From NCBI RefSeq assembly GCF_000003815.2, contig NC_049982.1, positions 29,707,572 to 29,771,571 on the forward strand: 64,000 nt of DNA, in the 5' to 3' direction. Below the pieces are notes generated by a model, which saw only the letters and a list, made by a program, of their open reading frames with translations, made no database searches and was not told where the DNA came from. Every line of letters begins with the position of its first letter. Positions within the stretch are counted from its first letter, which is position 1. Positions 33,815-42,800 of the stretch are shown here, piece by piece. The position numbers were made by a program, and so were the translations under genes. Origin of the DNA: Branchiostoma floridae (taxonomy: Eukaryota; Chordata; Leptocardii; Amphioxiformes; Branchiostomatidae).

Positions 33815-36800
33815 GTAAGTAAACGTTCATTTCATTCATGTTGGTCGTACGATTGTCGCACGATATAGAGGTACTTTTGGGATAAGGTTTTGCAGGTGTC
33901 GTGAGGCTGTCTTGGTACGGAAAAGGACTGTTTTAAACCCTAGGTTGGCGGTTGATTCTGTCACAGCCTGCTTGAAAATTTTACGACGATTCACCTTTGT
34001 CGTACGATTGTCGTACAATATAGAGGCATACTTGAGATATAGTTGTATATGTGTCGTGAGACTTTCTTGGTACAGGAAAAGGACTGTCTTAAACCCTAGC
34101 TTGGCGGTTGATTCTGTCACAGCCTGCTTGAAAATCATACGACGATTCATATTTGTCGTACGATTGTCCCACGATATAGAGGCATACTTGGGATATAGTT
34201 GTGCATGTGTCGTGAGACTGTCTTGCTATGGAAAAGGCTTGTCTTAAATGTTGGCGGTTGGTTCTGTCACGGACTGTTTGAAATTTATGCGGCATCAAAA
34301 TCGTACTCATACGACGTTTTGTTAGGTGTCTACAAATGCTTATATATTTGTGTTACTCTTGTTACTGACGTAAACGCTTGGTTGTTGTTTATGGTTTGTT
34401 CAAACAAAGGATTTAAGAGCATTTGTTGCTTGATCGTGCCCTTTGTAACGGCATTAAGAAAGAAAATCTCTGTCACAAGTTAAAAGTGAGCCCACATCCC
34501 CCTTAAATACGATAGTTTCCCCTCCGCTTAGTATATACTGTACTTTGCGGTTCCACTTCGCTGACCAAGAAAACCTGGCGCTTAAGTCATTGACATATAT
34601 GAAAGAATTATAAAAGTGCGACAGAAGCGAAAAGATACGTGTTTCAATAGGCGTGTTTTAAATGTGCATTCCACTCTAGAGGGGAGTGTTATTTTCCAAT
34701 AGACAATGTGCCAATGAATACATTATCACCCGACCTTTTTGGATTCCGTTTAAAAGCTTGTGGTGAACTATATGTCGTGTATATGTTTTGTAAAATATAT
34801 GTGTAGACACTTCCTTTATCATGCATATTATCGGAAGCGCTAAGCACACCAAGAAAGACAATTTTTCATGTGAAATCAAAGAACACATAGCAACACTTCT
34901 GAAATTAGTTTTGTAACCTAACTTAAGTCAGGTGTTGCCATGCACATTGTATTCAGCTATAGGCTGAGATTGAATGATCTAATTACAGAGTACTTGGGGA
35001 GTTTAGTACAAGGCTGGATCTTTTTGATGCGCGTGGGGTTAATAGGTACTTTATCGTATAATGTGAAGTAGAATGTCTTTATATAATATTGATTCCTGAA
35101 TTTAATATCTATCGGGAAATGACACTCTCTTCTGGAGTGAAATGTCTATTTAAACAGATACAAGTCTGACGAAACTCCCGTATAGGCAAGGATGGAGTGT
35201 TGTAATCTCCAAGCAGGTCCTACAATGGCATAAGATGGTACTAAACTGGCCAAGGACTGTAGCCAGTCAAAAGGTGTCCATTTGCATGACATGTAGCTAA
35301 ACACACTCCTAGGCCGGCTTCACTCCTGACAGATTTTGATACCTTCTTATGCTACCGTAGGATCTGCTTGGAGATAAGGGATATTATTCAATATAATGTA
35401 TAAGTATCTTGCTTGAACCTAGAACCTAAGGGTACGTTTGACTTTTTTCAGAACAGTACCGGTAGACTCCTTTTTTCCTGATTGAATATTGGCTTTTAAG
35501 TGTCAAAAACTGGGCGTTGTAACCCCCAGGGACAAGGTCTTAACCTTAAGGGCAACGTTTTCTTGTCACACGTGGTCTCAGGTCAACGCTTAATCCAGTC
35601 TTCGTTCTGTGTCCTGTCAAACTTCATTATGACTCAAAATATCCAGATTTTAGATCAGTCCTTCATAGACTATTCAACAAGTGACTTGTATCCAACTATT
35701 AACTACCTCTGTAAGCTTCGCTCTGGAACTTTGAAAATGAAGAGAAAGGGTTTTGAACTTGTCCCCAAACACCAAAAAAATGTCCGTCGTTGGTTTTATT
35801 TTAGTCCGCACGGCCCGGTGACCATTTGGATTTTAGACTCCCTGTGGACTGGATCTAAGAAAGCCGCACGTGTTCTCGTTTGCTTGGGTCTATTCTTAGC
35901 ATTTACAAATCTATTTCGCACATGTTTAGGGCATTGACCTTTTCCACACGTTAAAATCAAGCAGAAGGGAGAAGAAAATACGTTGCAACGTTCAAAGCCA
36001 CAAACGCGTCCCCTTTCCAAAAAGATTTAATAAAGAGGACGTAGATTGTGCTGACTTGTCTAGAAAGAGCCGTAATTCGGTACGGATGCAGTCGTAAATG
36101 AGACATCTACGATGTCGTAAAGTGCTCCGTCCCGGCATGCTGGCGACTATAATAATGCAACTCAGGGCCTCGCAAAAAAACTACGGGCAAACGCCTGTAT
36201 CCTCTCGTTCCCGGAGGACTTGGCACGCGCAACCCTGGGATCGAGAATTGAATTCGTGGCCGACTTCCGGTTGTCTACTTCGCGATAGTCCGGGCTCTGG
36301 TAATTCGTCAACGCTTAAGTTTTACCTATATCCGCAGGGTGACCTTTATCCGTTGTAGTCACAAATAGGGTATCTAGGGATCTGAAGGCTTATGAACGGT
36401 GCTTTCAAACCGGAATGTCACAATTGAAAATACTCCAATTTGAAACCACCGTCACCGTGAAACTAAGACTCGACCTGTATATATAAAACGAATATAGATT
36501 ACCCCACGGATAAAAGTTAACTAGCGTTCCCTGTACAGGACAGTGAAGAAAGCATCTGTATATTTATAATTCATTAGTATCAAGTATATATATGTTCATT
36601 ATTTCCTACGGTTCTAAATTAGACAAAATAGATGACAATAATCTGATCAAGTTGACATTCTCTGATGGTTTTATAATTTGTATCACTTATATAATTAGCG
36701 AGGTATTTTTGGCACGTCAGTCACATTCTAAGAAGGATAGAGTGAGCCGGTCGAAGCACATGTACCAAGTTAGGCTTAGGTCCCGGTGCCCGTCAGGGAG

Positions 36801-39800
36801 GTAGACCCGGCCGGGCTCCGAAGCCACAAATTTGTCCCGGTGGACTGCCGGGGGTTGGGGTGTACCGCTCGGTGTTTCCCAACGGGTAGGTCACGGCGTC
36901 TTTTTGTTACCGGGTCCGACTTAAATTAAACCCGGTGCCCGGCCGGGTCTAAAATACACATAGTGTCCCAGGGGGCCACTTAGAGAGCACGCCCGATATG
37001 AGGCCTTGTGCACCTAGCCTCCTTCGCAGACTTTCCGCGCGGCGGTGTTTATTTTCTGGGCAAGCGCTGATTCGGGATTTTCAACATGGACTAAGCCTCT
37101 CTGTGCAGGAGAAAGGGAGATAGTTAGGAGAAGGCATTTTACCGCCGAAATACATTTAACTGGTTGGTGTACCTTTTATTAGTGACAATGACAATGACAA
37201 TGACAATGAAGTTTATTGCATATTCATGCCCTCCTAGGGCTAAATGCAGTAAGTCGCATACAAAGAGTATGATAAGTAAGCTATTCTATGTTCTACTTAC
37301 GACTATATTTCTACATGCTTCCTCCCTCTTCTTAAAACATGTGAAGACGAACTTACAGAGTTCTTCTATCAAATCATAGTTAACTGATGTCATTATATAT
37401 TTGAAAAAGTCTTCTTTTGTTAGTTGTGCATATTTCTGTTTTGCAAGCATAGTACTATTAACAAAGGTATTGCGTATATCTTTATACAGTGAGCATTCTA
37501 GAAGAAAGTGCGCTTCATCTTCTATATACCTATAGTTCTTATCACAAAACATACATAATCTATCATTTGGAGGAGTTCGGGTGTATCTACCGGCTTCAAT
37601 TTGTCACTTTCACGACATTCGGAAGATAGGTCAAGTCAGGTCACCTCAGCACCACGTGCGCGCCATCACGACGGTTCCCTGGGCTATTATTTGTTGACTT
37701 AGATTCGGGTGTGATAGACGTTGCAACAAGATGACAGACAGACAGATTGAACTTGTGGTTGGATCGGTATAGTGTCTCCTCCCTAGTGCATTACACTACG
37801 CAGGGTATAGGGATCAATCAGTTAACTTTTTATTTAACACATGGTCAAACTCTGTAAAGCAGTTCAGACAAGAACAAGAAATAGTCATGCCTTCAATTAC
37901 CAAAGTTTTCAATCTATGAATGATGTGTTCAAATATTCATTCTACCCAAGCTAGAACTAAAGTCAAACCTGCCCAAGCGACAACCTGGTCATTACGACCG
38001 CTTTCTCTCAGTCCCGAAAACTTCCCCCATTGACGTAAACATTAAGCGACCTCTTCACAACGACCACATGGCCAACGCGACCGCGACCTCCAAAAATTGG
38101 AACCAAATCCCTGTCCATAACGACCGCGTTATTTTCAAATGTTGAGGTGTTATCGATTTTCAATGATAACTAGGACGATTTTGTGCCGACTTCGGCCAGT
38201 TTGCGTCGGATTTTGACTACCATTACGATGTTATGTTCAAAATAAAGATGGCGGCGGATACGCATGCGTGTGCTTGCTATTTGTCATTTACACAGCGGAA
38301 ACCATGTAAACTACGCATCGGTAAATTTGTGAGTCGATACTCTTCTAACCGACCACCTGACCAAATCGACCACTTTTGCCCGGTCCCCCGGGCGGTCGTC
38401 TTGGGCAGGTTTGACTGTAAGTGGAATTCTTTGCCATGAACATTTTAAGTCAGATATGTACAAGTTGGGTGTGACTTGTAACAGTGTAACTTAACCAGCT
38501 GCTACCATGCCGCGTGCCTGCAAAGATGTTGTGTTATACCGGCTATATAGATACAGATACAGACACTTTCAGGAGACGTAGTGCCTCCAGGTGCATGCCC
38601 AACTGAGATGCCCTACCCAGGTTTGAACTGGGTTACTTACTAACTGGATCCAGGAGATGCTACCAGTTGAGCTACAGGGACATCCCAAAGGCTTGTAATC
38701 ATCACACGTTTATGTCATTTACTGTAGGTCCGATCCAGCAGTGTCTACAGTCGGAAGCCGAGGCAGAAAACGTGTGTGAGGTGTTCCTGTGTCTGGAACT
38801 GGACGACACCTGTCTGATCAAGGGCCTGTACGACCTGTGTGTCAGCTTCTTCCGAAACACCAACAACTTCAGTGAATCGGTAAGAACCCCCCCCCCCCCC
38901 CCCCCCTAGCACAAAACAAAATCGCTGGGTTGTACTAGGGTCAAATTTTCAACTACCACTGTCGCCTGCTCCAGGATCAATACAGATGAACAGTCACTTC
39001 AGAACGTAAACTCGCGAGAGTTATTAAACACGTGATCTTGCGGATACGTGACGTCAGCAATTAGTCAAACATTCTGTGATTGGTCATCATTATTGATCCT
39101 GAAGAAGGCGACAGTGGTCTTTGCAAATTTGATCCGTGCATACCTTTGTATTGGAAGAACTTTTAGCATTGTACTATGAATACTCACTGAGCTACACGTG
39201 GAATTGACGTGGAAAAAACAGCCAAAACTTGATGCGCGAGTGTGTGTCATCATATAATCAAATTAACATGGCCTTATTCTTCAAATAACAAATGCATCAA
39301 TAACTGTGTGCACGAAGCCCTAAACGATAGACCCTAGGTTTCACAAATCAATTGCTTTAACGTACTGGTACATGCAATGATTGAATCATCTATAATTGCT
39401 CTGTTCCATCTTACCTACATCAATGTTCAAATCATAACGGTTTAACGGATAATAGCACACACGAGACCTAATATACATCATGTATCAAGATGATAACATT
39501 TGGCTTCAATACAAATGATTTTGCTCTGTGTACATTTCTAATTGAGGGAGCATTTTGCATATTTACCTATGCTTGACCCACATCACTCACTCACTCATGG
39601 TTGGGAAGGGAAACAAAAGACTGTACATGTTAAGAACACTGTCTAAGTATGGCTTAACTACTGGTGACTTTGTACTTGTCTATATTGGTTTTGTGCGCCC
39701 GGTATTGGAATACGCATGCCGAGTGTGGCATCCAGGATTGACTGTTGCTGAGTGTAAGTCAATTGAAAGAGTACAGAAGAGAGCGTGTAGGATAATTCTC

Positions 39801-42800
39801 GGACAGAACTACACTTGCTACAGCTCGGCACTTACTGAACTCTCCCTCACATCACTGACTCAGAGACGTAACGACCTATGTAGTTCGTATGCTCGTTCAC
39901 TGTATAGATCCGCGGCCTACAGGGCCTGGTTCCCTCCCTGTCGTAAGGAGATTTCTGGTAGAAATACACGGTCAGGCAACAAACTTCAGATCCCCAGAGC
40001 CAACACCTCTCGTTTAAGGAAAAGCCCTATATACTATATGGTCTCACTGCTCAATGATGACATCATATAAACGATTTGTTCCTACTTTCTCAGTTTGTAA
40101 ATAAGTCTGCGTTATTATGAGATCATATAGTTTGAACAGTTTTTAATCCATTTGTAACTGTTGACAAGCCGACCAATTCAGCCCTTGGACTGCCATCAGA
40201 AGCTTGTGTTTTTATTGTTTTGAACGAATAAACCTGTCATCATCATCATCTCACGGCCCGTAACCTCAGTGGTCGTAGGGGCTCCACCACATCCATTAGC
40301 AGTGATCTTAAGTGCCCATCTCGCTCTGTCCTCTGATCAGTTGTTCAGTGCTTAGGCCAGTCCAGACCTTTATGTTGTCTAGCCACGTCTTCCTTGGCCT
40401 ACCTCGTTTCCTCCCTCCTGCTACTGTGCCTTGTAGTATGGTTTTAGCGAGGAAGTTGTGTCGGCATATGTGTCCGAACCAGTTCACCTTCCTGCGCTTG
40501 ACCGTCGACAGAAGTGGTTCTTGCTTGCCACATGCTGCCTCTGCTTGATGACCACATGACCCACATCGGCAGAACAAAACATCGTAAAATCGCAACATCA
40601 ACAGAACTGCGACTTTGTAAGAAAGTTGTAAGTTGTAAGAAAGTGAAATTCTCTCTACATTAGATGTACACGTAACGTACCTGTTACAATTAACGTCGAC
40701 GTCGCCGGAAAAAAAAACGATATATGAACTAGAGAGGCAAAATCTTCGAGAAAAATGTTTTCAATCATGTACTTTAATTTCCCCAATATAAGAGCAGAAC
40801 TTTGCTTAAACTGCAAACTGTACACCCCCTGTTGCCGAGTTTGTAAATGTGATCTTAACTGAATGGTGCCAAAATCTATCAGTTATACTTCATTTGTTAA
40901 AATTAGGAACAGTTTTGCAAATTAGAGAATAACAGTAAAATAACAGTAGGGGTCTTTAACCAATCATAATTTGGGTGTATATTTCCCCCTGCTGCCCCAT
41001 TGGTTGGAATTATTCCCACTATTTGAGCGTGCAAAATGTCTACCTATGGTCCTAGAGCCAAGCAGGTGACTCGTGTATGCCCTGGAAACAGTCTGACATA
41101 CAGGCTATCATCTAGGCGAAGGTAATTGCCATTCATGGACGTCACCCAGATACTTTGATCGATATTAGGAAAAGAAGATTATAGGCGTGGGTGGTGCAGG
41201 ACTGTCAAATCACCCTCCTGGGAACTCTGCACGGTTTCTGTCACAAAATGGATTGAGCACATCAGACGTGCAACAAGTAGCTCCTGTTGCTAAGGGACTT
41301 CCGCCCATATTCGATTGAGAAAGGATGTAAAGATGCAAGGTGCCATATGATTATCTTAAACACCTGGGATACAAAGGGTGTTTTTATACCCCATGTGTGT
41401 GGCTGCATCTTTTGAAGATGAAGTATATATGACGGCCCGCCTCAGTGACCAGAACTGACATGCGGTGAAGATGATGATGATGATGATATATATGCTAACA
41501 ATAAATGGTAGCGAGACGATGTGTTGAGCTGTATAACTCCACTGCATTCCGTGATATCACACTCAAACTTGTCTCATATGTAACTCAGAAAGGGAGGATG
41601 GCGATAGCATTCAATTTGTCAGTGGAAGCCAAAAATATTACAACGATAACAACATTATTGAGTGGAGGGAATAATACCAAAATTGTAGATCTCTCTTTGA
41701 TTGTAACGTTACTTCATTCTTCCGAATTGTACAGAATTACCATTACAAGTATGTATTTTTATTGATGACAACTGTCTAGTTATGCCTCTATTGCAACACA
41801 TCAGAAGGTCTCTGACTTTCATAAGAATCAAATGAAAGACACATGCGTCTGTTACGACGGACCGTATTTTGTCTGAGACGATTCTGCCAACGTTGACTTT
41901 GCGAAGGTGATAAACTTTGCCAGATGTTTGGAAAGTGCCGAGATTGTCACCTACTAATTATAGCTTAGCCTCTCTGCTAGCTATTGGACCACAGTGCTCG
42001 CTTTAGTACCTTCGCCAAGAAAACTGCTGCGTTTTATACGCTGCAGGGTGTGTGTTTGTGGCTTTTGTAATGTTTGTGGTCAAATTTAGGCCACGTTGAT
42101 TTGATTATAAAGATGACATCCGCGCGCGTATCAATTTTCGGAAGTTTGAAAAAAAAGAAAAAATTGTTTTCCACCATACTGTTTTACACCACACTTCTTA
42201 ATTAAGCAGCTGTAAAATAAACAAATATATACCGTAGATTGCAAAACATATCGGAAAACGAATTCTATTTCATGATAAGCCAACGCGAATTCTAATGTCA
42301 CAGAAGAATATGTGAAAGAGGAAAAATGAAGGATCTATTTTTTGACATACCAAAAAATTATTTAACCTTCATGATCACTTAGATTTCCTAATGAAGGTAA
42401 TTTTTGGCCAAACGTTTTTATTCGCACGCTTGCATCAGTTTTCGGGTTCCCAGTGGATGTCATCCATATAATCAAATCAACATGGCCTAAATACGGACAT
42501 ACACTACCACAAAAAACCAAGACGCAAAGCAAAACCTCGGTTTACGGAGGCAATGGGAATAAAGAATTGTGCCAACGAACTCTCCACAAAAGTGGTTGCC
42601 AACACCAACACAAGCGTATGTTCATAGAGCAAAAATAGAGACACTCAATGTGGTCTGCATCAAGGATAGACATGGGAAGTACTTGTTCGAGGTATAGGTC
42701 ATACGTACGAAGTAGGGGTATCTTGGGTTCACTTTGGTTGGGGAGGTAAAAGGCGGTGGAAGAAGAGGGTTATACAGTTACGGACACACTTGTTCCAGAT

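Noticed and set aside
35500..35937. 145-codon frame on the + strand
   Set aside because: No family motif, no promoter or splice context, lies in stanniocalcin intron 1.
38603..38690. tRNA gene candidates (also at 7890, 12688, 18425, 28385 and 57881)
   Set aside because: Box A and B are present but acceptor stems do not pair and several are followed by a shared body; they are SINE heads.
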